In this document: piece by piece, positions 25,098-35,162 of the stretch
Layout of the letters: every line of letters begins with the position of its first letter
Position numbering within the stretch: position 1 is the first letter of the stretch
Source: Pedobacter chitinilyticus
GTDB taxonomy: Bacteria > Bacteroidota > Bacteroidia > Sphingobacteriales > Sphingobacteriaceae
Length of the DNA stretch: 64,000 nucleotides
NCBI RefSeq assembly: GCF_003313385.1
Contig: NZ_QMHN01000001.1
Location: 80,637 to 144,636, forward strand
Direction of reading: 5' to 3'
Position numbers and translations under genes: made by a program
The notes under the pieces: model-generated
Seen by the model: the letters and a program-made list of their open reading frames with translations, nothing else
Databases searched by the model: none
What the model was told of the DNA's origin: nothing

Positions 25098-26561
25098 ATG
25101 ATTAAGATTCTTAAAATATCGCTATGGGTATTTATGATAACCACGAATGCATATGCCCAAAATGTGATAAAGGTACAATTAGATACCTCATTAAAAGGAC
25201 CATATACAGGAAGGCTCATCGTGTATCTACAGTCAGATACGAGTAAGGCTTTTGGCGCATCTAAAGAAGAATGGCCTTCTTATGCCATCAACGTCATAAA
25301 TTGGAAAACAGGAACACTACAAGTCTTAGATAAGACATCCGATAGCTATCCTAAGGTGATGGATGCACTTCCAAAGGGTTATTACAAAATGGTCGCCACT
25401 TTGGATACGAATACTAAAGAAAGGTCTTATAGTGCTCCTGGGAACTTATATACCAAATTTGAACTAGTGGCCAAGCTCGATAGTGGCCAAACTAAAGCAC
25501 CAGTGCTAACGTTGACCCACGTCACCAAAGAGAGAAAGTTTGTAGAAAGCACGTTGACCAAAGAAGTCGTTCTAAAATCAGAGCTGTTAACTAAGTTTAG
25601 AAAGGAAGCCATTTTTATGAAAGCAGGTATAGTCTTGCCTGCTTCCTATGAAAGTCAACCACAACGTAAATTCCCAGTGGTATATGTCATTCCAGGTTGG
25701 ACGGGTAACCACCATCAGGCCAACAGCAAATCTCAACATCAAGCTTATGGCGTAGGTGAGGGGCAGGAAAAGATCTTTGTATTCCTCAATCCCGAAACCC
25801 AAACTCCTTTTGGCTTACATGCTTTTGTCGATTCAAGAGTGAACGGACCTTGGGGTTCAGCATTAATCAATGAACTTATCCCATATTTAGAAAGTCAATT
25901 TAGAATAAGTAAAACGCCTGAACATAGATTAATCACTGGACAAAGCTCAGGTGGTTATGGAGCCATTTGGTTAGCTTTACATTTTCCCGAAAAATTTGGC
26001 GGCTGTTGGGCCACGTCACCTGATCCTGTTGATTTTAGCAGTTTTACAGGCGTGGATATCTATCAAGATGAAAACTATTTCTATGACCGTAACAAAATGG
26101 AGCGAGGCATTGATATCTTTAACGGAAAGCCCAAAACTACCTTGCGGAATACCTTTGTAAAGGAACAAGTAGATGGTGATGGTGGCCAACAACAATCATT
26201 CGAAGCAGCGTTTGGCTTGCCAGATCACCATGGAAGGCCACAAGCCCTTTTTGATCCAACTACGGGTAAAATCAATAAAATGGTTGCTAATTCTTGGCGG
26301 CCTTATGATCTTGCACTTTATGTGCAACAAAACTGGCCTAAGATCAAGCACTATGTTGATCAAAAAATTAGAATCTATGTGGGCGAAAATGACAACTATT
26401 TATTACAGCATTCAGCCTTGATGTTTGAGAAGAAAATAAAAACCATAGGCGCAGGAATACAAGTGCAAATGATTAAAAATGCGGATCATTTTAATACACG
26501 ATTGATGGTCACGCGGACCATTCAAAAAGAAATGGACGAAACGATTGAAAGCATAAAATAA
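25098..26561 (+). CDS. Exported esterase (PF00756-type putative esterase)
   Basis: 487 residues with a signal peptide (~1-21). An N-terminal beta-rich domain (~22-150) is followed by an esterase-D/enterochelin-esterase-like hydrolase. It has VVYVIPGWTGNHH, nucleophile elbow GQSSGG (Ser283) and a C-terminal NADHFNTR with a candidate catalytic His. It likely cleaves an ester of a carbohydrate, siderophore or peptide in the periplasm. It lies just before a SusC/SusD pair, hinting that its product or substrate is taken up by that system. Confidence 0.85.
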   Translation: MIKILKISLWVFMITTNAYAQNVIKVQLDTSLKGPYTGRLIVYLQSDTSKAFGASKEEWPSYAINVINWKTGTLQVLDKTSDSYPKVMDALPKGYYKMVATLDTNTKERSYSAPGNLYTKFELVAKLDSGQTKAPVLTLTHVTKERKFVESTLTKEVVLKSELLTKFRKEAIFMKAGIVLPASYESQPQRKFPVVYVIPGWTGNHHQANSKSQHQAYGVGEGQEKIFVFLNPETQTPFGLHAFVDSRVNGPWGSALINELIPYLESQFRISKTPEHRLITGQSSGGYGAIWLALHFPEKFGGCWATSPDPVDFSSFTGVDIYQDENYFYDRNKMERGIDIFNGKPKTTLRNTFVKEQVDGDGGQQQSFEAAFGLPDHHGRPQALFDPTTGKINKMVANSWRPYDLALYVQQNWPKIKHYVDQKIRIYVGENDNYLLQHSALMFEKKIKTIGAGIQVQMIKNADHFNTRLMVTRTIQKEMDETIESIK

Positions 26562-26616
26562 GACTTCGGTATCAGGAAACATCAATCAAGGTTGGCTTTC
26601 CCCAACCATCATATAC

Positions 26617-26650
26617 AAGGTCAATTTGTTTAGCAAGTTGACCTTTTCTT
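26617..26650 (+). terminator. Rho-independent terminator after the esterase
   Basis: AAGGTCAA (26617-26624) pairs with TTGACCTT (26638-26645), followed by TTCTTTT. Confidence 0.75.
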
Positions 26651-26800
26651 TTGAAAGATCCTTCATGATGTGTTTTGATAGCTTCATTATTAGCATGCGC
26701 TAAATAGACTTTCCTTACTCAAAAAGGTGGTATAGGAACATTTTAGATTCATTTATCCCTTTACCTTTCGATCATCAATTAATTCAATTTATTAAACAGT

Positions 26801-29800
26801 ATGAAAAGAAAAATACTATTACTAATGGTAATGGTCGCTCATGCACTGTTATTGTCTGCTCAACAGCGGACCATTACTGGCCGGGTGACTACAAGTGAAG
26901 ATGGAAAGCCCTTTCCAGGAGCTTCAGTGCGTGTGGTAGGCTCCACTGCTGGGGTACAAACAGATGCCCAGGGGCAGTTTACTTTGGTGGTGAATGCTGA
27001 AGCAAAAAGCTTAGAATTTTATGCCATTGGCTATGTTCGACAAACCAAAGCAATTAATGCTAGCGGAGTAGTGAATGTCGCTTTGGAATCTGATGTAAAG
27101 AGTTTAACAGAAGTGATGGTGGTAGGCTATGGCACAAAAGCTGTAAAAGATTTTAATGGTGCCATTTCCAAAGTTAAAGGAACGGATATTGCCTCACAAC
27201 CAGTAGAAAGCTTTGATAAGGCCCTATCTGGGAAAACAGCTGGGGTTCAAATTTCAAGTACAGGAGGAACACTAGCTGACGGTGTTTCTATTCGAATTAG
27301 AGGGGTAAACTCTATTTCTACCAGCTCACTTCCGTTAGTGGTAATTGATGGTATACCCGCCAATTCAAGAGAGAATCTTAACGTATTGAACGGTGGAAAC
27401 GGGACCAGGTTTGACCCTTTGGCATTAATCAATACGGCAGATATCGAGTCAATTGAAATATTAAAAGACGCTGGGGCATCGGTATTGTATGGCTCTAGGG
27501 CAGCCAACGGCGTAATTTTAGTGACCACTAAAAAAGGTAAAGCAGGTACATCTCATGTAAGCATCAATTCTAAAAACAGTTTTGCCACAGCTTCAAATCT
27601 GCCAAATTTAACTAATGGCGATCAATTTAATCTCATTAACAATGAAAAGGCATTTAATAGATATGGTGCCGCAGTAGGTACTATTGCTAAGGATAGTGAT
27701 GTAAATAAAGATGGCATTCCTGATAGAACAGATTGGAACGATTACGTTTTTAGAACTGGAAAAACTTCTGATAACTCACTTGCGATCTCGGGGGGCAGTG
27801 AAAAAGCGACCTATTATGCATCGTTGCGTTATGCAGATCAAAATGGGATTTTATATGGTAATAAACTTCAAACAGGTTCGGTACGAGCAAATGTAGAAGT
27901 TAGGCCTGTTAACTGGTTAAAATCGGGTATTGAACTTTCTTATACCAAAACAAGAAACGTTGGGGTATTAACAGACGGGTATCTTGCAGGCCTTTCGGTT
28001 TCTGGATATAATGCCGCGCCAACAGTTTCCCCTTTTAATCCTGATGGTCCAAAAGGCTATAATCTTACCACTACTGGTGTGGTAGGTTATCTTGGATTGG
28101 GTAATAACATCACTTCTTATCAAGGGGTAAGTTTCATCGGAAATAGGGTGTATAATCCGCTTCCTACGGTAGATTTTCAGCGAAATCAAAATACGCCAGA
28201 AAACATTACGGGTAACATCTACTTAGAAGTACAACCTATCAGCGGACTTAAATTGACTTCTAAATTCGGTATCGATAACCAAAGTAATTTTGAAGACCAA
28301 TATTCTCACCCACAAATTGCAGGTTTGGGTGCTACCTTTAATGGTTTAGTACAGGATGTGCACTTAACCGTTAACCAGTGGGTATGGCAAAACTACTTAA
28401 ACTACGATAAAACAATCGCTGGGCAACACAGGATTAGCATTGGTGCAGGTACAGAATATCAATATACCCGTCAACGTTCGATGTATACCTACGCCGCAGA
28501 TTTCGCTGATCCATTTTTCAATGAGATCATCTCAGGTACATTTGCGGCTACTGATCTAGGGTCAGATGGTAATATCATTTCAAACGGATTAGAATCATAT
28601 TTCGGTCGCTTATCATATATCTATAACGACAGATACTTTGTGGAAGGTGCAGTAAGATCAGATGCGTTCTCAGAGTTTGGCATAGACAAGAGATGGGGCA
28701 CTTTCCCTAGTGTATCCCTCGGATGGATAGCTAGCCAGGAAGGATTTCTTAAAGACAGTAAGTACATCAATTATTTAAAAATCAGAGGTAGCTACGGAAA
28801 AGTGGGTAACTCCAGAGGTGTACCTTCCTATGCTTCGTTAACACTATATGGTGGTGCTAACTATGCTAGCTTAAACGGATTTGGAAGTGCTCAAGTGGGT
28901 AACCCAGGTTTGCATTGGGAAACCTCTAAAAAATTCAATATCGGCTTTGACGCCAATATGATTACGAGTAGGATAGGGCTTACTGTCGATTATTTCAATA
29001 CCAATATCTCAGGCCTTATTTTGGCCGCCCCAGTATTACATACGGCGGGTGTTCCAGGTTCATCAGTGGTAACCAATATTGGTTCTATGAAAAATTCAGG
29101 GATCGAAATTACATTGAATACCACCAATATCAAAAAGGAAAATTTTTCATGGACCTCTTCGCTCAATTTTACAGGTATCAGAAACAGGGTAACGGGTTTA
29201 GTAGCTAGTAACAATAATGCCGATATTGTTTCTTCTTCAACAGTGGCCAGTATTGGCAGAGCCTTGGGAACTTATAAAATGATCCAGTGGGCAGGGGTAG
29301 ATCCAGCAACAGGTTACCCAATGTGGTACGCGGCCGATGGGAAAACCAAGAAAATATGGAACCAGCAAACGCAAAAGTACATGCTTGAGAATGGAACTAC
29401 AACTTCATTAGGCGCTGCCGATCAAGTGTATTTGGAAGGAAAAACAGGAGTGCCTAAATGGTATGGTGGTTTTGATAACACTTTTACCTATAAAAACTGG
29501 GATCTGGGGCTTTCCATGGTATATCAGGGTGGAAACTACCTGTACAACACCACTTATTCTTCAATGATGACCAATACCTTTCAGAATAACGATGCCAGAA
29601 TTCTTGAACGCTGGACGGCTCCTGGACAGATTACTAATGTACCACGCTTGTACATGTTGGATCAAACCGCGAACCAAACTTCAACCAGATTTTTGGAGAA
29701 AGGAGATTTCTTAAGAATGAGAACCATTTCATTAGGCTATAAATTAGAAGACAGGTGGGTAAAGAAAATGGGCTTTGGTAACATACGCGTATCTGGTCAG

Positions 29801-29950
29801 GTCTACAACGCATTCATCATCACCGGCTATAGTGGGATAGATCCAGAAGTAAACTATAATAGGAACAATTCTAACCTAGCGGTAGGTTTTGATAACAGAG
29901 GTATTCCACAGCCAAGAACCTACACCATTAATCTATCCGCAACACTTTAA
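26801..29950 (+). CDS. SusC/RagA-family TonB-linked outer-membrane transporter
   Basis: 1049 residues. Signal peptide ~1-21, then a carboxypeptidase-regulatory-like domain (TITGRVTTSEDGKPFPGASV). A TonB-box region VMVVGYGT leads to the plug with GVQIS, IRIRGVNSISTS and LYGSRAANGVILVTTKKG. A long beta-barrel ends in TYTINLSATL. Members import glycans or peptides together with a SusD lipoprotein lid; the partner gene starts 10 bases downstream. No glycoside hydrolase is adjacent, so the ligand may be a peptide or ester compound rather than a polysaccharide. Confidence 0.95.
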   Translation: MKRKILLLMVMVAHALLLSAQQRTITGRVTTSEDGKPFPGASVRVVGSTAGVQTDAQGQFTLVVNAEAKSLEFYAIGYVRQTKAINASGVVNVALESDVKSLTEVMVVGYGTKAVKDFNGAISKVKGTDIASQPVESFDKALSGKTAGVQISSTGGTLADGVSIRIRGVNSISTSSLPLVVIDGIPANSRENLNVLNGGNGTRFDPLALINTADIESIEILKDAGASVLYGSRAANGVILVTTKKGKAGTSHVSINSKNSFATASNLPNLTNGDQFNLINNEKAFNRYGAAVGTIAKDSDVNKDGIPDRTDWNDYVFRTGKTSDNSLAISGGSEKATYYASLRYADQNGILYGNKLQTGSVRANVEVRPVNWLKSGIELSYTKTRNVGVLTDGYLAGLSVSGYNAAPTVSPFNPDGPKGYNLTTTGVVGYLGLGNNITSYQGVSFIGNRVYNPLPTVDFQRNQNTPENITGNIYLEVQPISGLKLTSKFGIDNQSNFEDQYSHPQIAGLGATFNGLVQDVHLTVNQWVWQNYLNYDKTIAGQHRISIGAGTEYQYTRQRSMYTYAADFADPFFNEIISGTFAATDLGSDGNIISNGLESYFGRLSYIYNDRYFVEGAVRSDAFSEFGIDKRWGTFPSVSLGWIASQEGFLKDSKYINYLKIRGSYGKVGNSRGVPSYASLTLYGGANYASLNGFGSAQVGNPGLHWETSKKFNIGFDANMITSRIGLTVDYFNTNISGLILAAPVLHTAGVPGSSVVTNIGSMKNSGIEITLNTTNIKKENFSWTSSLNFTGIRNRVTGLVASNNNADIVSSSTVASIGRALGTYKMIQWAGVDPATGYPMWYAADGKTKKIWNQQTQKYMLENGTTTSLGAADQVYLEGKTGVPKWYGGFDNTFTYKNWDLGLSMVYQGGNYLYNTTYSSMMTNTFQNNDARILERWTAPGQITNVPRLYMLDQTANQTSTRFLEKGDFLRMRTISLGYKLEDRWVKKMGFGNIRVSGQVYNAFIITGYSGIDPEVNYNRNNSNLAVGFDNRGIPQPRTYTINLSATL

Positions 29951-29960
29951 TAACACAATC

Positions 29961-31370
29961 ATGATCAAAAAATATTTTAACACAAAAATCGGTTTCGGTT
30001 TAGTTTGTGGGATACTGGTTTTAACGAGCTCATGTCAAAAGGAAATTTTTGAGGACCCCATTAACAGTTTGTCTCCACAAGCGGCTTTTGAAACGGCCGA
30101 ACGCGTAGAGAAGTCAGCCATTGGCATGTACAATGCACTACAAAATGCCAACTTTTTTGGGGGACGGGTTTTAATTTATGCAGATATCAGAGCAACTGAC
30201 GTCAATCCGCCAACCTACTTCGGAAGCCTTCCACAGTTTACTTCGGTAACTTCTTCAGAAACCAATACACAATTGGCTTGGCAGGGAGCCTACGCCAGTA
30301 TCGGTGAAGCTAATCTCTTCATGAAAAATTTAGAGGCCGCAAAAAATGTAGTATCGGCAAATAAGGCTGAACAATATATTGGAGAAGCCAAGTTTATCAG
30401 GGCGCTTTGTTATTTCTATTTGGTGAACCTATGGGCGCAGCCTTACAAGTTCACCGCAAATGCCACACACTTAGGTGTTCCTTTGGTACTCAAATCTGTA
30501 GAAGATCCCTTTAGTGCTGAAAATCAATTGCCTCGCGCTACGGTGGCAGAAGTATATACTCAGATAGAAAATGACCTGCTAGCTGCCGAAAATCAATTGC
30601 CAAACGATTACGGAGATCCTAGTTTCTCGGACATCACCAGAGCAACCAAAGCGGCAGCACGAGCATTATTGGCCAGAGTGTATCTTTATAAAGGTGATTA
30701 CACTAAAGCCATAACCTTTGCCGATAAAGTAATAACCGCCAATAAATATGGGCTAAATGATGATCCAGCGACTACTTTCAAAACCTATAACAGCAAAGAA
30801 AGTATCTTTTCAATAGGGATGAGCGTATCAGATAATCCCAATACCAACAATGCCCTTGGTCAACATTATGGAGCTACCAAAAGAGGGGATATCAATATCA
30901 GTGCAGAATACATAGGCCTTTTAGATCAAACGAAAGATTTACGCTTCAAAAATCTTGTTCAACAAGTTGCGGGCTCTTATTGGACACTTAAATATCCTGC
31001 TACCGAAAGCTGGGTGCCTGTATTACGATATGCAGAAATTTTGCTGATTAAAGCGGAAGCGCTGGCTTATCTTGCCACCACGGTCGATCCTAATGCGGTA
31101 GCGCTGGTGAACGTCATCAGAGGTAGGTCGCTTGCCGATATCATCGCACCAACAACGAAGGCAGATTTGATTGAGCTTATTCTTAAAGAAAGAAGATTGG
31201 AGCTTGCTTTTGAAGGGCAAGGCATATTCGATTTTTTGAGGACAGGAAGAGGAATTCCTGCACATAGCATCATTGCCGAACAACCTTACGGTTCTGACTA
31301 CGTAATACTACCGATTCCTTTATATGACTTGCAGAAGAACCCTAAGTTAGTTCCAAACAAAGGATATTAG
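29961..31370 (+). CDS. SusD/RagB-family lipoprotein
   Basis: 469 residues from the ATG at 29961. An upstream in-frame start would overlap susC and is rejected. The lipoprotein signal peptide ends LTSSC (Cys25). The TPR-rich SusD fold shows EAKFIRALCYFYLVNLWAQP, ATKAAARALLARVYLYKGDY, LRYAEILLIKAEALAYL and ELILKERRLELAFEGQGIFD. It binds ligand on the cell surface and caps the SusC barrel. A terminator follows. Confidence 0.95.
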   Translation: MIKKYFNTKIGFGLVCGILVLTSSCQKEIFEDPINSLSPQAAFETAERVEKSAIGMYNALQNANFFGGRVLIYADIRATDVNPPTYFGSLPQFTSVTSSETNTQLAWQGAYASIGEANLFMKNLEAAKNVVSANKAEQYIGEAKFIRALCYFYLVNLWAQPYKFTANATHLGVPLVLKSVEDPFSAENQLPRATVAEVYTQIENDLLAAENQLPNDYGDPSFSDITRATKAAARALLARVYLYKGDYTKAITFADKVITANKYGLNDDPATTFKTYNSKESIFSIGMSVSDNPNTNNALGQHYGATKRGDINISAEYIGLLDQTKDLRFKNLVQQVAGSYWTLKYPATESWVPVLRYAEILLIKAEALAYLATTVDPNAVALVNVIRGRSLADIIAPTTKADLIELILKERRLELAFEGQGIFDFLRTGRGIPAHSIIAEQPYGSDYVILPIPLYDLQKNPKLVPNKGY

Positions 31371-31390
31371 AAGAGAAAAATCAATATAGT

Positions 31391-31437
31391 AAATGGCCAA
31401 ACAGTCTCTTAAGTGGGCGTTTGGTCATTTCTTTTTT
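31391..31437 (+). terminator. Terminator after the SusC/SusD pair
   Basis: AAATGGCCAAAC (31391-31402) pairs with GTTTGGTCATTT (31419-31430, one G-T pair), followed by CTTTTTT. Confidence 0.85.
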
Positions 31438-31489
31438 AAAGGATTGGCCAAGTTTGGTTAGTAAAGGTGAATTTAATTAACACAAAGAA

Positions 31490-31906
31490 ATGAATAAAAA
31501 AGAAATCGTTTTAACATTTATCGAAAACGTATGGAATAGAAACAAGGTGGAAGAATTGGAAAGTTATCTGAGTCCCCATTTTGTAGATCACTCACTGCCC
31601 AAAGGCTTTCCTAACAATATGGAAGGTACTAAAAAGTGGATCAAAGCAACTGGTATGTCGTTTCAGCACCGAACAATGGTAGAAGATATGATCGCAGAAG
31701 ACAATAAAGTATTCATCAGAATTACCATGAAACTGAAACATGTAGGGGAGTGGAGAAATTATCCAGCTACTGGGTTAGAAATATCCACTACAGGCTATAG
31801 ATTTTTTGAATTTCTAGAAGATAAAATCATTAATCAATGGGCATCAATAGACGGTAATGTAATTGAGCAGGCTATTGCCGGCACTACGCATACCTGTAAT
31901 AAGTAA
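31490..31906 (+). CDS. SnoaL-like (NTF2-fold) protein
   Basis: 138 residues with no signal peptide. The pattern KEIVLTFIENVWNRNKVEEL, FVDHSLPKGFPN, KVFIRITMKLKHVGEWRNYP, EISTTGYRFFEF and DKIINQWASIDG matches the SnoaL-like polyketide cyclase/ester cyclase family. Most such stand-alone proteins have unknown substrates. It is convergent with the cupin gene (22-base gap). Confidence 0.82.
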   Translation: MNKKEIVLTFIENVWNRNKVEELESYLSPHFVDHSLPKGFPNNMEGTKKWIKATGMSFQHRTMVEDMIAEDNKVFIRITMKLKHVGEWRNYPATGLEISTTGYRFFEFLEDKIINQWASIDGNVIEQAIAGTTHTCNK

Positions 31907-31928
31907 TGATGATTGCTGTTGATATGAT

Positions 31929-32471
31929 TTAAAAAATACAGTATTTTTCAATAAGCTGTTGGTCGATTTCCTTCCATTGGGCAGCTTTGTTCAATAAAGT
32001 CATTAATGGAGATAATAGCGATAAGATACCCGCTTGGTTCATGTCACTCATTTTACTCACCACAGCAAGTTCAACTAGGCTAAGAGGGATACCTTTTTGA
32101 TTTGTTTTTCCGTCTGATGCTAATCCGTAAAGAATGGAAAGCGCATTTTCAAAACCTTCATGCCCAGGTTTGATAATTGTAGTAAAATGTACTGGATGAT
32201 CGGACTCATTAATGAATCGATGTACTTTTCCTTTTTTCACGACAAACTGCTCACCAGCTTTCAGTTTGATTTTTTGATTGCGAAGGCATAAAGTAAGTTC
32301 ACCTTGATGCACAATGAATTGTTCATCGAAATTTCGATGGTAATGCATGGGCGTTCCGCCTTTAGGCATTAGCTTAACTTCTAGTTCACTAAATTCTCCG
32401 TTAGTCTCACTTGAAGTCTGTATAAAGGTGACCTCATCTTTTATAATGGGATTGATAATCGTTCTATTCAT
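31929..32471 (-). CDS. Cupin-domain protein
   Basis: 180 residues. The N-terminal half is a cupin: GGTPMHYHRNFDEQFIVHQG (cupin motif 1 with His and Glu) and AGEQFVVKKGKVHRFINESD with a His for motif 2. These form a metal- or ligand-binding site. The C-terminal ~60 residues are helical and hydrophobic (SKMSDMNQAGILSLLSPLMT). The function could be a small enzyme or sensor. Its divergent promoter region is shared with the gene at 32777. Confidence 0.82.
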   Translation of the reverse strand: MNRTIINPIIKDEVTFIQTSSETNGEFSELEVKLMPKGGTPMHYHRNFDEQFIVHQGELTLCLRNQKIKLKAGEQFVVKKGKVHRFINESDHPVHFTTIIKPGHEGFENALSILYGLASDGKTNQKGIPLSLVELAVVSKMSDMNQAGILSLLSPLMTLLNKAAQWKEIDQQLIEKYCIF

Positions 32472-32530
32472 AACGTTGGGAATATTAAGACTGGTAATGA
32501 TAGGAGAACAATAAGCTGTTTATCACTTCT

Positions 32531-32539
32531 GTAGACATA
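32531..32539 (-). promoter_or_regulatory. Cluster regulatory element upstream of the cupin gene
   Basis: On the minus strand TATGTCTAC, preceded by CTATCTGCCTT, an 11-mer also present in the element before the cytochrome c gene. It lies 59 bases before the cupin ATG. At 28 bases downstream there is only a weak -7-like TATCATTA. Confidence 0.4.
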
Positions 32540-32637
32540 CAGCCCAAATATGAAGGCAGATAGCAAATATGATGAGGTGAACAAAGTACTGTCCACATAT
32601 TAAATACCTTATGGCATCTGGTAGCTTTTTAACAGCT

Positions 32638-32704
32638 GTCTATCTATTTATATGCACCATCTGTCTACCATTACGAATCAAGAGTTTAATAGTCATCAGT
32701 TTTG
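32638..32704 (+). promoter_or_regulatory. Cluster regulatory element and promoter of the ZU5-like lipoprotein gene
   Basis: Direct repeats GTCTATCTA (32638) and GTCTACCA (32663) are 25 bases apart. The element ends at 32668 and is followed after exactly 28 bases by CAGTTTTG (32697-32704), one base off TAnnTTTG. The intergenic gap 32472-32776 carries this site and the oppositely oriented one for the cupin gene. Confidence 0.5.
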
Positions 32705-32776
32705 TAGGCTGTTTTAAAAGACAGTGATCAAATACGTTGATGTAAATGTTTTGAAAATAAAGCAAAGAATGACAAG

Positions 32777-34039
32777 ATGAAAAAGAGAGTAAACTGGATT
32801 TTTATATTGCTGATGGTGGTAGCAATATCCGCGTGTAAAAAGAAGAATGAAAAACCTAATGATCCATTACCAGATACTGAAATTCCAGGAGCGGTAAAAA
32901 CCAAGCATGGCGAAGTTGTAGGTACAGCTACACAAAAAATAATAGGAGCGGCGGGTGGTGAAGTAACCGTGCCCAACACCACGGTGAAGTTGGTGATCCC
33001 AGCAGGAGCAATTGACGGAGATGTAAATTTCAGTGTCCAAGAAGTATCCAGAACTTTGGCTGACGGAGCGGTTGGCACTACTTACAGATTTTTGCCAGAA
33101 AATGTGACGTTTAAGCAGGATGTCCAAATCACTATGCCTTATTATAGTAGTAGTAACATGATTCCTTCTAGATTGCGTTTAGCTTATCAAGACAAAAATG
33201 GATATTGGCATAAAGCGAAGGATGCGATAGTTGACTATTACAAGGAAACGGTTACCGTTAAAACTCGCCATTTTAGTGATTGGGTAGCCATTTCAGATAT
33301 TTACATTAAAAATACAGGTAAAGAAAATTTAGAAAAGGGCGAAAGCACTGAGTTGCAAGTTTGTTTTATGCCGACCAAAGAAAGTCCCGATAATGATGAT
33401 TTATTGGCTCCAACTGTAAAAATAGAAGATGTAAAGGTAAAGGAGTGGCGTTTTTGGGGAACTAGCACACTTGATAGGGGTAAATTAGTGGGAGGAGCTG
33501 CAGCTTCGAATACCTATGTTGCACCTGCGGCGGCGCCTAAATCATTGATGAGGATTTACGTAGAGGCCGTATTATTTCCGCTTGAACCAGGAAAAACGGA
33601 AACGGTGTTAAGATTTAGCGATATTGTGGTGCTTTCCGAAGAGTATTGCATATATCAAATCGGAAATAGCTCAAGTTGGGCTGGTGATGAAAAAGTAGAT
33701 GTTTGGAGTGGTGGTGGAATGTACGTTAATTTTTATGGAAGTTCAGGTGGGGCCAGAGTACACTTCGAAGCCCCAGATGAAAATACTGGATTGAAGGTGT
33801 TTGGAGAGAAAGTATTGATTACTTTCAACTCGGGGAGTCAGTATTTTTCTTCTACCTATACCGCATGCAATTCGACTGAACCATTGTACGAAAAAGGCGA
33901 TATTGTAGTGATAGGTACAAAAGATGGATTAGTTTCTGGAGATGCTAAAGGCAACTTGCGTCCCAAAACTGCTGGCACTGCCTATTGTTTTGGGAATGCA
34001 ATACCGTTTAGCGCTAAATTTAGATACAGGAAAAAATAA
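32777..34039 (+). CDS. Lipoprotein with ZU5-like domain
   Basis: 420 residues. The lipoprotein signal ends in ISAC (Cys20). Residues ~45-115 resemble a ZU5-like domain: IIGAAGGEVTVPNTTVKLVI then PAGAIDGDVNFSVQEV. A beta-rich segment with ITMPYYSS and WHKAKDAIVDYYKETVTVK follows. The remainder is beta-rich and unrecognised. It is probably anchored in the outer membrane. A strong terminator follows the stop. Confidence 0.7.
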   Translation: MKKRVNWIFILLMVVAISACKKKNEKPNDPLPDTEIPGAVKTKHGEVVGTATQKIIGAAGGEVTVPNTTVKLVIPAGAIDGDVNFSVQEVSRTLADGAVGTTYRFLPENVTFKQDVQITMPYYSSSNMIPSRLRLAYQDKNGYWHKAKDAIVDYYKETVTVKTRHFSDWVAISDIYIKNTGKENLEKGESTELQVCFMPTKESPDNDDLLAPTVKIEDVKVKEWRFWGTSTLDRGKLVGGAAASNTYVAPAAAPKSLMRIYVEAVLFPLEPGKTETVLRFSDIVVLSEEYCIYQIGNSSSWAGDEKVDVWSGGGMYVNFYGSSGGARVHFEAPDENTGLKVFGEKVLITFNSGSQYFSSTYTACNSTEPLYEKGDIVVIGTKDGLVSGDAKGNLRPKTAGTAYCFGNAIPFSAKFRYRKK

Positions 34040-34101
34040 AACGAATCTTGAATAATAAGTGATCCAGGCAATAACATTTAGTAGATGGATCATGAACTCG
34101 C

Positions 34102-34137
34102 AAAAGCAGTCTGTTATATATAATAGGCTGCTTTTTG
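34102..34137 (+). terminator. Rho-independent terminator
   Basis: A ~15-bp stem starting AAAAGCAG (34102) and closing CTGCTTTT (34128-34135), with a 4-base loop, continuing as TGT. Confidence 0.8.
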
Positions 34138-34245
34138 TATAGATAAGCAACGAATAAATACATTGAAAATAGCGGCCTCTTGCGGCAAAAATGTTCTTGT
34201 AACACCAGATCTTTTTACTTCTCGGGATTGAATTAGAGCCCCTCG

Positions 34246-34308
34246 GTCGATCTTTATATGCCTTTTGTCTACGTTTCTTGGCCCGCCTGTTTGGTCAATT
34301 TAATTTTG
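34246..34308 (+). promoter_or_regulatory. Cluster regulatory element and full promoter
   Basis: GTCGATC at 34246 and TTTGTCTAC at 34264-34272, then 5 bases, TTG (34278-34280), 20 bases, TAATTTTG (34301-34308). The promoter is a perfect TTG-N20-TAnnTTTG. The element abuts the -33 box, the usual place for an activator. Confidence 0.6.
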
Positions 34309-34330
34309 CATAAATAACAACGGAAGAAAT

Positions 34331-35143
34331 ATGAAAAGGAAAGAAATAGCCAGAATAAGTTTGGTGTTACTGGTTTTTGGAATAGCAATGGTTACCTGTA
34401 AAAAGGAAAAGGGCACAGTAGTGTTAAAAGAAGCAGACAAAAATAGTTTTGTGCCTCGCTTGAATACTAAATATACCTATAGCATCATCAATGATGACGT
34501 GAACGTAGGTACGGCAACCAAATGGATTGATGGTGGAAAAGACTCAGCTGGAATACAAGTTTATAACCTACATACCAATGTGAGCGCAGCGGGGGGCGAT
34601 ATGGCGCTGGATAACGGCCTGTATGTAGCCAACGGAAAAACCTATACGAGCTTTAACATGCCTGACGCATGGTACCTCTTGGTAGAAGGGCTAAGGAAAA
34701 TACCTAATGTGCAAGTGGTAGAAGCAAGAGCAATTGGCTTTCCAGGGTATATGATCGTAGAAAATGCGATGAAAGAAAATAGTAAGCTCACTTGGCAAGT
34801 GCCCGCAAAAACAGGTCAATACCTAAAATACATTCAGAAGCAATCAGGAGATAATGTAGAAATCGAGGTGTTGCAGGAAATTGTACAAAACGAAGGCACG
34901 GCTACAGCAGTAGAAACTATTACCGTTCCAGGGGGCACATTTGTATGTAGCAAATTTCTATATACCACCGCTCAAAAGCAACAAACTAATTTAGACGGAA
35001 AGCCAATGATGAACGCCACAGGTACCGAAACGATAACGCTTTGGATGGCTCATGGAATTGGTATGGTGAAACAAGAAACCAAAACCATTTTCAATGGCAA
35101 TACAACTAACTCAACCATCGTGTTGAACAACATTAAATCATAA
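34331..35143 (+). CDS. Lipoprotein of unknown function
   Basis: 270 residues. Lipoprotein signal ends MVTC (Cys23). The body is beta-rich and Asn/Thr-rich; TVPGGTFVCSKFLYTTAQKQ, then TLWMAHGIGMVKQET, resembles the end of DUF3108/TapB-type lipoproteins. No catalytic motif is seen. It is followed after 19 bases by a YceI-family gene, so both are likely transcribed from the promoter at 34278-34308. Confidence 0.72.
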   Translation: MKRKEIARISLVLLVFGIAMVTCKKEKGTVVLKEADKNSFVPRLNTKYTYSIINDDVNVGTATKWIDGGKDSAGIQVYNLHTNVSAAGGDMALDNGLYVANGKTYTSFNMPDAWYLLVEGLRKIPNVQVVEARAIGFPGYMIVENAMKENSKLTWQVPAKTGQYLKYIQKQSGDNVEIEVLQEIVQNEGTATAVETITVPGGTFVCSKFLYTTAQKQQTNLDGKPMMNATGTETITLWMAHGIGMVKQETKTIFNGNTTNSTIVLNNIKS

Positions 35144-35162
35144 AATTTTACAATCATTTAGT